Source: CAZRCG01 sp964598565
GTDB lineage: Bacteria; Bdellovibrionota; UBA2394
Assembly: GCA_964598565.1 (NCBI GenBank)
Contig: CAZRCG010000004.1
Span: 124,001-188,000 of the forward strand
DNA: 64,000 nucleotides
Reading direction: 5' to 3'
Positions 52,456-60,856 of the stretch are shown in pieces. Positions within the stretch are counted from its first letter, which is position 1. The number at the start of each line of letters is the position of its first letter. The notes under the pieces were generated by a model that saw only the letters and a program-made list of their open reading frames with translations, did not search any database and was not told the origin of the DNA. Position numbers and translations under genes: made by a program.

Positions 52456-53922
52456 TTAAAGCTCTTCCAAGAGCTTATAAACTTTCGACCGAGATACATT
52501 GGCTTGCGTCAAGGCTGACAAGGCAGAGTCTTGCAAAAGCTGTGCCTTCACCAGATTGGTCGTTTCTAAAATAAAGTCGACGTCCTCTAGGGCGCTTTTC
52601 GCATCGCTCAGAGCCAATTCGGACTCCAAGAGATAGTTTTGTGACATGTCGAGTCGATCGTGAACAGCGCCAATATTCGAACGCAGTGACGAAATTTGGG
52701 CGATCGTTGCATCGAGAGTTTTGATGGCAAGATCCACTTCATCTTCGTCTTCAAGACTAATTGAGGCAAGCTGTGTGCCACTAACTAAGTCATAAGTTCC
52801 TGAGGACAATCCGATGGCCGAAGAAACACTCGTACCAGAAATCGTAATAGCCTCGGAACTCCACAGGCGAATAGCCCCCACGTGAGTGGAGTTGTTACCA
52901 CTCGATAAAGTGGCATAGTTACTTAAGACTCCATAATTGGTCGACAGATTGAAGACATCATAAACATTATTGGTCGCCGCGAGCGAAAAATAAATTTCAA
53001 TATTGCGTCCATCGGATGTGGATAGTGTGACATCCGTGCCGTCTAAAGTCGCCGTAACACCTGTTTCAGAAGAGGCCGCATTAATCGATGTCACGAGAGC
53101 ACTTGCACTTGCGATCGTGCCCGTGATAGCGACGTCGTTGATCTGAAACTCTCCAGCTTCAAAGGTGCCCGAGTACAAGGCAGCCCCTGCAAAATCGGTC
53201 GTCAAGGTTCGAGTATTAACAACGGCCTCAGCAAATACACCGGTCGTCCCTGATTGATTGTTTATGGCCGTCGCAATGGCCAGACCAGAATAGGCAGCGC
53301 CACGGCTGCTCACGCCATCCGACAAACTTGACGTGATGGTCGTTCCATTAATAACGACCTGGCCCGAGATACTTGTGCTAATGGCACCCTGAGTTCCAGA
53401 ATAAAGAGCCAGCTTACCAAGCGTGGAAGCACGAGCATCGCCAATCGAAAAGTAAAAACTCGAATCTGAGTTTACTCCTATCTGTAATCTCTCATGATTG
53501 AACGAATTATCGAGGAGGCTCTGATTATTGTATTTGACATCAGAGACAATCAAATTGAAATCATCGATCAAACCGTCGGCTTCTTCGCTTAGGAGTTCTC
53601 GCTCCGTTGTTGTGAGAGAGCTATCACTTGCCTGCTGCGCCAGTTCGCGAAGATTGTAGGCAATCGTAAGCAGTGCATTTAAACCACTGTCAGCCGTCTG
53701 TGTGAGACTTGTACCTTTGTTTACATTGAGAACTGCCTGACGAACACCTCTTATATCTGAGTTTAGTCGCTGAATCATAGCAGAGTCGGCAGATCCATCT
53801 GCCGCCGACAGAATGCGTTTGCCCGAACTTAGGCGTTCGAGACTTCGCCGAATCTGGCTATTAGCGCTCGAAAGGCTGCGAATTATGCCGAACCCAAAAG
53901 ACGATTGAAGAGTTGATGTCAT
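52456..53922 (-). CDS. fliC: Flagellin FliC with flagellin-IN motifs
   Basis: A 488-residue filament protein. Residues 1-165 are the D0/D1 N-terminus (RRSLERLSSGKRILSAADG at 25-43, LNVNKGTSLTQTADSGLNAL); the C-terminal 95 residues are the matching D1/D0 helices ending QANVSRSKVYKLLEEL. Between are two flagellin-IN-like repeats (GQVVINGTTITSS...AINNQSGTTGVFAEAV and GEFQINDVAITG...INAASSETGVTATL). The central region is Ser/Thr-rich, exposed in the filament. A sigma-28 promoter lies 12 bases before the ATG, so the leader may be only about six bases and no ribosome site is visible. Confidence 0.95.
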   Translation of the reverse strand: MTSTLQSSFGFGIIRSLSSANSQIRRSLERLSSGKRILSAADGSADSAMIQRLNSDIRGVRQAVLNVNKGTSLTQTADSGLNALLTIAYNLRELAQQASDSSLTTTERELLSEEADGLIDDFNLIVSDVKYNNQSLLDNSFNHERLQIGVNSDSSFYFSIGDARASTLGKLALYSGTQGAISTSISGQVVINGTTITSSLSDGVSSRGAAYSGLAIATAINNQSGTTGVFAEAVVNTRTLTTDFAGAALYSGTFEAGEFQINDVAITGTIASASALVTSINAASSETGVTATLDGTDVTLSTSDGRNIEIYFSLAATNNVYDVFNLSTNYGVLSNYATLSSGNNSTHVGAIRLWSSEAITISGTSVSSAIGLSSGTYDLVSGTQLASISLEDEDEVDLAIKTLDATIAQISSLRSNIGAVHDRLDMSQNYLLESELALSDAKSALEDVDFILETTNLVKAQLLQDSALSALTQANVSRSKVYKLLEEL

Positions 53923-53934
53923 AAGCTATAAGGC

Positions 53935-53961
53935 TTATCGGCATCGCGTCATAAAACTTCG
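53935..53961 (-). promoter_or_regulatory. Sigma-28 (FliA) promoter of fliC
   Basis: On the minus strand CGAAGTTT (53961-53954, 6/8), an 11-base spacer and a perfect GCCGATAA (53942-53935) match the flagellar consensus. The ATG is 12 bases downstream. The rest of the gap to 54083 includes an ATTAGCTAAT palindrome (53998-54007) but no clear gene. Confidence 0.85.
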
Positions 53962-54083
53962 CGAATATTCTTGGAGCGGCAAAAAAGATAAGGGATATTA
54001 GCTAATTAGGCTATAATGCGGCGCAGCAAAATACAGAGCAATGAATGGCGACTTCTAGGCCTTTATCCTGTGCGCCCACCCCT

Positions 54084-54986
54084 TCAATTGAAGATGGCAC
54101 GCTCTTTCATATAGCTTTCGTGAATACGCTTCAGCCATCCGTCAACCTTAGCCTGGTCAGCCTGAAGAAGAGTTGCGCTCTCGAGTTTCGTAAGATCCAA
54201 ATCTTTATTTTTCTCACGAAATCCAAAGCCCAAAACCTCACATAGGTGGGTCGCCATTTCAACACAGGCCAGCCCAAGTTTTAAAACCTGATTCGCGAAC
54301 AACTCTTTCTTTTGTTCTTCGGTCAATTTTCCAAGATGATGATAGCGAATCAAATTTCCTAAATCGGCTGGCAGACCCCATCGCTGTGAAATTAAAAACC
54401 CCACTTCGGGATGCCCATAACCAAAAATTTCTTCTTCCGCGGTAAGTGCACTCACGCGGTTATTGTAGACACGCTTCATCACTTCAAGATAAGCCTTGGG
54501 AACTTCGTTATTCATAATCGTCTTGCCCACGTTATGAAGTAGCCCGCCCACAAATGCATTTTCTCCCACAGCTGAAGGAAAACCTTCGGCAATGATCTTG
54601 GCTCCAATGGCGGTTCCAATACTGTGATCCCACATCAATTGCTCGGTGATACCGAAACGTTTGTGCAACGACTTACTCGAAGAAGCCACCACCAACGATC
54701 GCAAACTTTTAAAACCCAAAATCACAATCGACTGCTGAATAGTTTTAACTTCGCGTCTTAAGCCATAAAAAGCGGAGTTCGAAATTTTCAAAATTCTCGT
54801 TGTGATGTTCGGATCTTTCTCCAGAATCTCTGCCAGCTGGGCCGCTGTAGAATTCTCATTAGCAACAAGATCAATCACCTTGCGTGCCACTTGAGGCATC
54901 ATATTTAGATCGGCTGCTTTTTTTATCAGCTCATCTAGAGTTGGTGGTTTTTCCGTAAGCGCCGCCGCAGTCGATTGTTCAGCCAT
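54084..54986 (-). CDS. HDOD domain protein
   Basis: A 300-residue signalling protein of the HDOD class, related to HD-GYP but without a full metal site. LNMMPQVARKVIDLVANE opens the domain, SNSAFYGLRREVKTIQQSIVILGFKSLRSLV follows, and FVGGLLHNVGKTIMNNEV has an HN pair in place of the usual HD. Such proteins act in motility, biofilm or stress control as adaptors. It is the third gene of the DUF507-tryptophanase operon, 19 bases after the tryptophanase stop. Confidence 0.9.
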   Translation of the reverse strand: MAEQSTAAALTEKPPTLDELIKKAADLNMMPQVARKVIDLVANENSTAAQLAEILEKDPNITTRILKISNSAFYGLRREVKTIQQSIVILGFKSLRSLVVASSSKSLHKRFGITEQLMWDHSIGTAIGAKIIAEGFPSAVGENAFVGGLLHNVGKTIMNNEVPKAYLEVMKRVYNNRVSALTAEEEIFGYGHPEVGFLISQRWGLPADLGNLIRYHHLGKLTEEQKKELFANQVLKLGLACVEMATHLCEVLGFGFREKNKDLDLTKLESATLLQADQAKVDGWLKRIHESYMKERAIFN

Positions 54987-55005
54987 GATCTAAAATATCA
55001 CCTGG

Positions 55006-56397
55006 CTAAAGCGAAACCCAAGAAAATTCACTGCTGAAGTGACGAAGACTTTTTGCCTCCCGCGTCAATTGAACGGGTGCAATTCTATGGCGCTGCGACA
55101 CAATGTAGTCGATGACTTCAAGAACATAGTCCATATGACTCTGCGTATACACACGACGCGGTATGGCAAGGCGCACCAGTTCGACCGAATGAGCCGATTC
55201 AGACCCATCGCTGCGCCGTCCAAACATCACTGAGCCAATTTCACAGGAACGCAGCCCTCCCTCTAGATATAAGGCACACGCTAAGGCCTGCCCTGGATAC
55301 TCACTCCACTGCAAATGATCACAGATGGCCTTGGCATCCAAATAAATAGCATGGCCGCCTGCAGGCCTCAGATAGGGAACCTCTTTTTTATCGAGTGCCT
55401 TTCCCAAATAAGATGTCACCGCCAAACGGTAGTTGAGATACTGCGGATCTAAAACCTCGCGAAGCCCCTGGGTCATGGCGGCCAAATCACGACCGGACAA
55501 GCCTCCGTACGTGGGAAAGCCCTCCGTTAAAATGAGAAGCGATGTTAAGTCTTCAAGCCACTCCGCCTCGCGAAGTACTAAAAGCCCCCCCATGTTGACG
55601 AGCGCATCTTTCTTGGCTGAGAATGTGAAGCCGTCGGCCAATGCAAAAATTTCTTGAGCTATTGAGCGAGGGCTAGACGTCGGCCTCTCATGTCGAGCGA
55701 TGAACGCCGCATTTTCTGCAAATCGACAGGCATCTAAAAAGAAGGGAATACGAAATTTCTTATAAAGCTCTGCGACGGCCTTAATATTGGCAAAACTGAC
55801 AGGTTGTCCCCCGCACGAATTATTCGTAATCGTCAAAAATCCAATCGGAACCTCTCCCGGATGCTGAGATAAAAAATTCTCGAGCTTCTTAAGATCCATA
55901 TTCCCCTTAAAGGGAAAATCACTTTTCATATCAAAAAATTCTTCGCACGGAAAATCTAGCCCCACGAAGCCTTTGGCTTCTAGATTGGCTCGGGTCGTAT
56001 CGAAATGACTATTGTTGGGTATATAGTAAGTTTTCTTTGGCTCCGATCGTTTCGCTAAAACTTCAAATAAAAGTCGCTCTGCCGCTCGACCCTGATGAGT
56101 TGGAATAATATGCGTGAAGCCGGTTAGACTCTCCACCTCACGCTCTAATTCTAAGAAACTTTGCGAGCCCGCGTAGGCTTCATCCCCGCGCTGAATCTGA
56201 GCCCACTGCTCGGCACTCATCGCCGAAGTACCCGAGTCCGTCAAAAGATCGATGGTGACATCTTGGCTTCGCAGCTTAAAGAGATTGAAATGAGCATCTT
56301 TCAGACAGTCCCAACGTTGCTCTCGACTTAATAGAGGAAGTGGCTCCACCACTTTAATTTTGAAAGGCTCAATAATCGTGCGCGACTGAAACGTCAT
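55006..56397 (-). CDS. tnaA: Tryptophanase
   Basis: A PLP-dependent beta-eliminating lyase, 463 residues, cleaving L-tryptophan to indole, pyruvate and ammonia. FSAKKDALVNMGG has Lys263 as Schiff base, and DLLTDSGTSAMS and IIPTHQGRAAERLLF are family motifs. Tyrosine phenol-lyase is the close alternative, but two diagnostic positions favour tryptophanase: GLRSCEIGS where TPL has Arg (RGMERG), and LRHFSSEF with His where TPL has Phe. The N-terminal PFKIKVVEPL is normal. No tnaC leader or tnaB transporter is adjacent. The upstream DUF507 gene ends six bases before the start. Confidence 0.9.
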   Translation of the reverse strand: MTFQSRTIIEPFKIKVVEPLPLLSREQRWDCLKDAHFNLFKLRSQDVTIDLLTDSGTSAMSAEQWAQIQRGDEAYAGSQSFLELEREVESLTGFTHIIPTHQGRAAERLLFEVLAKRSEPKKTYYIPNNSHFDTTRANLEAKGFVGLDFPCEEFFDMKSDFPFKGNMDLKKLENFLSQHPGEVPIGFLTITNNSCGGQPVSFANIKAVAELYKKFRIPFFLDACRFAENAAFIARHERPTSSPRSIAQEIFALADGFTFSAKKDALVNMGGLLVLREAEWLEDLTSLLILTEGFPTYGGLSGRDLAAMTQGLREVLDPQYLNYRLAVTSYLGKALDKKEVPYLRPAGGHAIYLDAKAICDHLQWSEYPGQALACALYLEGGLRSCEIGSVMFGRRSDGSESAHSVELVRLAIPRRVYTQSHMDYVLEVIDYIVSQRHRIAPVQLTREAKSLRHFSSEFSWVSL

Positions 56398-56403
56398 AGA
56401 TTC

Positions 56404-56973
56404 TCAGTGCCCCAGGCGTCGCATCTCTTCCTCATAATACTTTCGAAAAAGAATATCCCAGTCTCGCGACCCTTCATAGGGCGCATTCGAAAGGGTGCGA
56501 ATTTTATCTCTCACACGCTTTGTAGCCTCGTCTTCACGGTGAAAGTAGGCTATCAAAAACTTCTTCATGAATTTTGGACCATCATCTTCGTCGGGGAAGT
56601 CGAGAAGATCATCATCGTAAAGCTTGTCGGCGACGAGATGCCCCAAATGGTAGAGCTTATCCTGAGAAAATCGAGACTCCTCATTTGCCGCACCCCCCGA
56701 AAGAATAAACGATTGCTGATCTGCCAATTGACGTCTTACTCGCGCTAATGCCTTGGCACGATCTTTCAGATCTAAGCCTTCTTCATTCTGTTTGATGAGA
56801 CGCTCAGCTTCTTGCTCAATACGCTGCTCCTCATCAAAATGACGTTGAAGCTCCCCTTCTACCGTCAATTGAATCTTTCGACGCTCACTTTTCATCACAA
56901 GGCTCTTATCGTCAAAGAGGGCCGTGGTAATGGCCCCTGACAAGCGTTGAATCTCGTCTTTCTTCAGTCGCAT
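56404..56973 (-). CDS. Tandem DUF507 protein
   Basis: A 189-residue cytoplasmic protein with two DUF507 units: residues 1-85 (MRLKKDEIQRLSGAITTALFDD, then EEQRIEQEAERLI) and 105-189 (LYHLGHLVADKLYDDDLLDF, then REDEATKRVRDKIRTL, ending DWDILFRKYYEEEMRRLG). DUF507 members are about 90 residues, sometimes as two adjacent genes; here they are one polypeptide. The function is unknown. It is the first gene of a DUF507-tnaA-HDOD operon and is divergent to dnaJ. Confidence 0.85.
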   Translation of the reverse strand: MRLKKDEIQRLSGAITTALFDDKSLVMKSERRKIQLTVEGELQRHFDEEQRIEQEAERLIKQNEEGLDLKDRAKALARVRRQLADQQSFILSGGAANEESRFSQDKLYHLGHLVADKLYDDDLLDFPDEDDGPKFMKKFLIAYFHREDEATKRVRDKIRTLSNAPYEGSRDWDILFRKYYEEEMRRLGH

Positions 56974-57031
56974 AACACAAAGCTTACAGGCCTTATTTGA
57001 CAGACGCCAAGGTCGTTCTTAGGTTTATTCA

Positions 57032-58144
57032 ATGGCATCAAAACGGGATTATTACGAGGTCTTAGGGATTGACCGACAGGCAGACGAACAAACCATAAAA
57101 AAGGCCTTTCGACAAATCGCACTTAAATATCATCCAGACCGCAATCCCGATCAAGAGGCGGTTGAGAAGTTTAGAGAAGCTCAAGAAGCCTACGAGGTCT
57201 TGTCTGACCCTGATCATCGGGCCCGATACGATCAATTTGGTCATGCGGCGTCGGGCCGAATGGGGGGCGGCCCTGGCGATATGGGTGATATCTTCTCGGG
57301 TTTTCAATCGATCTTCGATGATTTTTTTTCAGGCGGCAGCAGTCGCGATCGGTCGCGTGGAAATGATCTGCTCTACCGACTTGAGATAGATTTTCGTGAA
57401 GCCATTATGGGAACCACTAAATCGATTCAAATTCCTCGAGAGGGGCCGTGCCAACGCTGCGATGGCCAAGGCGCGGAACCAGGATCTAAACCTGAAACCT
57501 GTGGAATGTGTCGTGGGCGGGGCAAAGTAACGCAGAATCAGGGATTCTTCATTCTGTCACAGACCTGCCCACAGTGCCGCGGCCAGGGGCATCATATTAA
57601 ACATGTTTGTAAAGACTGCCATGGCGGCGGCATTAAAAAAGAAATGCAGTCTCTGGATATCACCATTCCACCTGGGGTTGATACCGGCATACGCCTGAAA
57701 TTACAGAATGAAGGAAGCGCTGCCCAAGGCAGTCGCCAGCGAGGCGATCTTTTTGTTGAGATTTCGGTGAAGCCCGATGAGATTTTTGAGCGCGATGGCA
57801 GCGATTTGTATGTCAAAGTGAAGGTCCCCTACTCCACCGCGGTACTGGGAGGCGATATCGAAGTTCCCCTCATTGAAGGGACCAAAAAAGTTCATCTGCC
57901 TGCGCATACGCAGACCCCCCATACGATGGTGCTTAAAAACGAAGGGGTGAAAGACATTCGTCGTCATCAACGCGGTAATATTATTGCCGAGATAATTGTG
58001 GAGACTCCAAAAAATATTTCACCACGCACCAAAGAGTTACTAAAGGAGCTTGCCCAAGAGCTAAACCCCCATGTGACAGAAACCAAAGAAAAGGAAAAGA
58101 AAAAGAAGAAGCGTGGTTTCTTTTCAGTTTTAGGACTCTGTTAG
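57032..58144 (+). CDS. dnaJ: Chaperone DnaJ
   Basis: Hsp40 co-chaperone that stimulates DnaK ATPase. The 370-residue protein has the J-domain (1-70) with HPD in IALKYHPDRNPD, a Gly/Phe-rich linker (GGGPGDMGDIFSGFQ), and the zinc domain with four CxxCxGxG units (CQRCDGQG, CGMCRGRG, CPQCRGQG, CKDCHGGG), then the two C-terminal beta domains. The tail KEKEKKKKKRGFF is unusually lysine-rich. It lies alone, divergent to the DUF507 gene; a TTGACA at 56997 with weak TAGGTT 17 bases on could be its promoter. dnaK and grpE are not in the window. Confidence 0.97.
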   Translation: MASKRDYYEVLGIDRQADEQTIKKAFRQIALKYHPDRNPDQEAVEKFREAQEAYEVLSDPDHRARYDQFGHAASGRMGGGPGDMGDIFSGFQSIFDDFFSGGSSRDRSRGNDLLYRLEIDFREAIMGTTKSIQIPREGPCQRCDGQGAEPGSKPETCGMCRGRGKVTQNQGFFILSQTCPQCRGQGHHIKHVCKDCHGGGIKKEMQSLDITIPPGVDTGIRLKLQNEGSAAQGSRQRGDLFVEISVKPDEIFERDGSDLYVKVKVPYSTAVLGGDIEVPLIEGTKKVHLPAHTQTPHTMVLKNEGVKDIRRHQRGNIIAEIIVETPKNISPRTKELLKELAQELNPHVTETKEKEKKKKKRGFFSVLGLC

Positions 58145-58185
58145 AAGGCCGTGAAGCAGGGGGTCGCTTGGCGACAGCCCCGTAA

Positions 58186-58253
58186 TATCAAATCGCCGCC
58201 GTCAAACGAGGTCTGGCCCTAGTATCAAATTGCAGCCGTCAAACGCAGTCCGA
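58186..58253. repeat. Relic of a duplicated 3' end of the outer-membrane protein gene
   Basis: 58186-58216 and 58223-58253 match at 25 of 31 bases with 37-base offset. The second copy is the end of the barrel gene (minus strand, RLTAAI then stop); the first also reads RLTAAI-stop in the same sense. The extra copy is outside any gene and looks like the remnant of a tandem duplication. Confidence 0.6.
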
Positions 58254-59406
58254 TAACATTATAGTCTTGTATATGGGCTCGCTTGCCAGCTTCCCACGAG
58301 GCGACGTAGGCATCCATTTGAAAGTATTTCAAATCCACACCTACGCCTCCCGAGAAATATCCCTGAGATAAGCCAACGCGAAAGGCTAGAAAATTCCAGA
58401 GAACCGACTCGGCCCCAATATGGAGCTTATTCAAAAAGTCTTGCTCTTCGTTCACATTTCTCAAATCTATCGCAAAAGTATTCTTCGTGATCCACAGAGT
58501 CGGTTGAACAGCAAGACCCAATGAGACACTCTGCTCAATCGATTCAGGCTGGGCATTGCTGGTAAAGAAATGAGTCTTACCGATATCTTGATAGGTCAAT
58601 CCAACGGAGGGCTTCAATAGCTCTTCATAGAAGGGAAGATCATAGCGCATTCCCAGGTCGGCTCCAAAGCCGAACGCCTTATTTTCAAGATAAGAATCAC
58701 CGACAATCGTTGATTTAATACCCACATCATTCGTGGTTCCCTCGACCTTATTGTCTGAAACAATAAAATCATAGAGATTTTGCTCCTTGTTCTTAAAAGC
58801 GGAAAATCGATAGAGTGGCTTTAAAGTCAAACCCACATGCAATCGATTCTCTAGAAAACTATACGAACCTGCCATAATGAGACCCATAGTTCCTGCAGAA
58901 CCACCCAGCTCAGCCGCTTGATTTCCAAGGGCTCCACCGGCTCGCAATTTGGCATTCACTTTCACATCGGCTAGCAATCCCACATGAAGATATTTGCGAG
59001 TATACGAAGGATAAAAATTAAATCGTGTGGCGGCCGTCGACGTTCCTATTTCGCCAATCATCGTTTGAAGGGCAACCCTCTTTTCTTCGGTGGATGTGGC
59101 GTTCTTTTTGGCATCAGAAAAATCTTTGTAGCTATTGTAGGTGTCGATCTCAAAAGGAATTTCAATAACCAGAGGAAAAATATCTATCTCCGAGTCTTCA
59201 ATATCTGAAAGGCCTGCGGGATTTAACGACGCAGACTCTTTAGAACCCTTGCCGGCGAGCCCCGCTCCGCCCATCATTTGATTTCTCGGCCGAGGATTGA
59301 TCGAGACAGGATCAGCCCATGCCGTCGATACAGTCGCTGCAAATACGCCAAGTAAGCAAATTACAAATCTTCGAGTAATAACGCGTAAATGAAATGGATG
59401 GTTCAT
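58225..59406 (-). CDS. Outer-membrane beta-barrel protein
   Basis: A 393-residue protein with a signal peptide (residues 10-31, ending STAWAD) and a FadL/OmpP1-like start: RNQMMGGAGLAGKGSKESASLNPAGLSD resembles the family hatch, where NPAG is conserved. Alternating amphipathic strands (GTMGLIMAGSYSFLENRLHVGLTLKPLYRF) continue to the last strand VIGLRLTAAI, which lacks a terminal aromatic. It probably moves hydrophobic compounds across the outer membrane; the substrate is unknown. It begins 15 bases after a lipoprotein gene and is its operon partner. Confidence 0.75.
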   Translation of the reverse strand: MNHPFHLRVITRRFVICLLGVFAATVSTAWADPVSINPRPRNQMMGGAGLAGKGSKESASLNPAGLSDIEDSEIDIFPLVIEIPFEIDTYNSYKDFSDAKKNATSTEEKRVALQTMIGEIGTSTAATRFNFYPSYTRKYLHVGLLADVKVNAKLRAGGALGNQAAELGGSAGTMGLIMAGSYSFLENRLHVGLTLKPLYRFSAFKNKEQNLYDFIVSDNKVEGTTNDVGIKSTIVGDSYLENKAFGFGADLGMRYDLPFYEELLKPSVGLTYQDIGKTHFFTSNAQPESIEQSVSLGLAVQPTLWITKNTFAIDLRNVNEEQDFLNKLHIGAESVLWNFLAFRVGLSQGYFSGGVGVDLKYFQMDAYVASWEAGKRAHIQDYNVIGLRLTAAI

Positions 59407-59421
59407 GAAAATTCCTCTTTA

Positions 59422-60192
59422 TTATTGTCGGCTTAGGTACTCGCAAAAGCTCCGAATATCATCATCGTTTGTGAAGTTTTCAGGCAGATTCTCTGTATAT
59501 TCGTCCACCATTCGTATCAAAATATTGCTGTTCGTCCTATCATCACCCGCATCGCTAAGGTCGGCGGTCACAAAGGACGATCGAGAGTCTGACAACATCG
59601 TCTCAATCCTTGTTAGTCTGTCACTATCAACGGTAAACCTCGCAATACATGCCTCCACATCGAGCGAAGCTGCCTCAGCGGCCACATCATTGAGACCCGA
59701 CGTTAGAATAGCCATCGTTGCCGCCTGCAGAAGTCGAACAATACCCAGTTGTACGAGAATGCCATTACGATCTCTTTCTGCCCGATCACTGAAGCCCTCT
59801 ACCTGAGACAGCTCAACGAGCTCAGCCTCCGCAAGATTCAAACGATCTTCAGCATCGCTACTGAGGGTGACCTCAGAACGTAATTTCGAAATAGGATTAT
59901 CAGACGATCCATAAATGAAACCCGAAAATATTTCAGTACTGTCATAACCCGCCAATGCAGCCTGCGCTCCGACATAGATACGAACCGCCTCAAAGCGAAT
60001 CGAAAGATCCGAAGAGTCTAAGAGCCCCGCCACCAAATTAAGCGCCTCCTGCGCATTCTCCCTACCGCCTTTTGCAAGAGCATAACTGGCTTTTTCAAGC
60101 TTCGACTGATCGCCTCCGCAGCCCGCCATTGCCAACGACATGGCGACGCTACCGACACACAAGAAAGAGTAAAAAGAAGATACAACGTTCAT
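59422..60192 (-). CDS. Putative lipoprotein, helical
   Basis: A 256-residue protein with a lipoprotein signal (VAMSLAMAGC, Cys25). The mature part is acidic and helical (SKLEKASYALAKGGRENAQEALN; DLSIRFEAVRIYVGAQAALAG), somewhat repeat-like, with no family recognised. In the operon it precedes the outer-membrane barrel gene by 15 bases. It may be a helper or partner of the barrel. Its start is 67 bases from the divergent PilZ gene. Confidence 0.75.
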   Translation of the reverse strand: MNVVSSFYSFLCVGSVAMSLAMAGCGGDQSKLEKASYALAKGGRENAQEALNLVAGLLDSSDLSIRFEAVRIYVGAQAALAGYDSTEIFSGFIYGSSDNPISKLRSEVTLSSDAEDRLNLAEAELVELSQVEGFSDRAERDRNGILVQLGIVRLLQAATMAILTSGLNDVAAEAASLDVEACIARFTVDSDRLTRIETMLSDSRSSFVTADLSDAGDDRTNSNILIRMVDEYTENLPENFTNDDDIRSFCEYLSRQ

Positions 60193-60259
60193 GCCTCTAT
60201 TGTTTAAGCCAAAACTTAAGCTGTCCAGTTATTCCTCTGCTCATTTACACTGAAGAGAC

Positions 60260-60856
60260 ATGTCTTCCTTTGGTAGTGAATCTAGCGTCAAGGCTCTCGA
60301 ATGGCTCCGTCATTATAAACGGCTTTCTCAGAAGCCTTTCATTCAGTTAAACGCTGCAGAAAAACAAGTCCTGAAAGACTTGGAGCATAAGCTAGCCTAT
60401 CTTTTAAATCCCAAAGATGCACCTTCCCATCAAAAGCGAGAATTTTTACGCGTACCAACGACGCTATCGGCTGAACTCGCCGACTTACACTACGACAATG
60501 AATCGGCCGTGCGTCGTGCCTATGTACGAAATATTTCGGGGGGCGGACTTTTTGTGGAAACCGATCGAATCCCCGCGATGGGATCCCAGGTCAGTTTCAA
60601 TCTCGTCGTAAAAACCCCGCCCCAAATACTGAAGCTTTCTGGAACGGTCGCCTGGACCAATCCCTCAAAATCTAAAGCGACGCCTCAAGGCTTCGGCCTC
60701 AAATTTGGAGAACTCTCCTCAGAAGACCAAAAGAAACTTCAATCTATCGTCGCCCTCCAAGTTGAACAAGTCGTCATTGCTCGCAAACCGAATAAATCCG
60801 CTTCAGATAGAACAGGTCCGCATAGACTAGGTAGTAAGAAAATAAAACCCGAATGA
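60260..60856 (+). CDS. PilZ domain protein
   Basis: A 198-residue cytoplasmic protein. The N-terminal 65 residues are a charged helical extension. PilZ follows with HQKREFLRVPTTLSAEL, which carries the RxxxR c-di-GMP motif, and YVRNISGGGLFVETD, the (D/N)xSxxG motif, then VAWTNPSKSKATPQGFGLKFG. It should bind c-di-GMP. The C-terminal tail is basic (GSKKIKPE). The stop overlaps the ChaN-like gene start (ATGA). Confidence 0.92.
   Translation: MSSFGSESSVKALEWLRHYKRLSQKPFIQLNAAEKQVLKDLEHKLAYLLNPKDAPSHQKREFLRVPTTLSAELADLHYDNESAVRRAYVRNISGGGLFVETDRIPAMGSQVSFNLVVKTPPQILKLSGTVAWTNPSKSKATPQGFGLKFGELSSEDQKKLQSIVALQVEQVVIARKPNKSASDRTGPHRLGSKKIKPE

Noticed and set aside
55006..56397. Tyrosine phenol-lyase, given the nearby tyrosine pathway
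   Set aside because: The positions that separate the enzymes (CEIGS and LRHF) match tryptophanase, not TPL.
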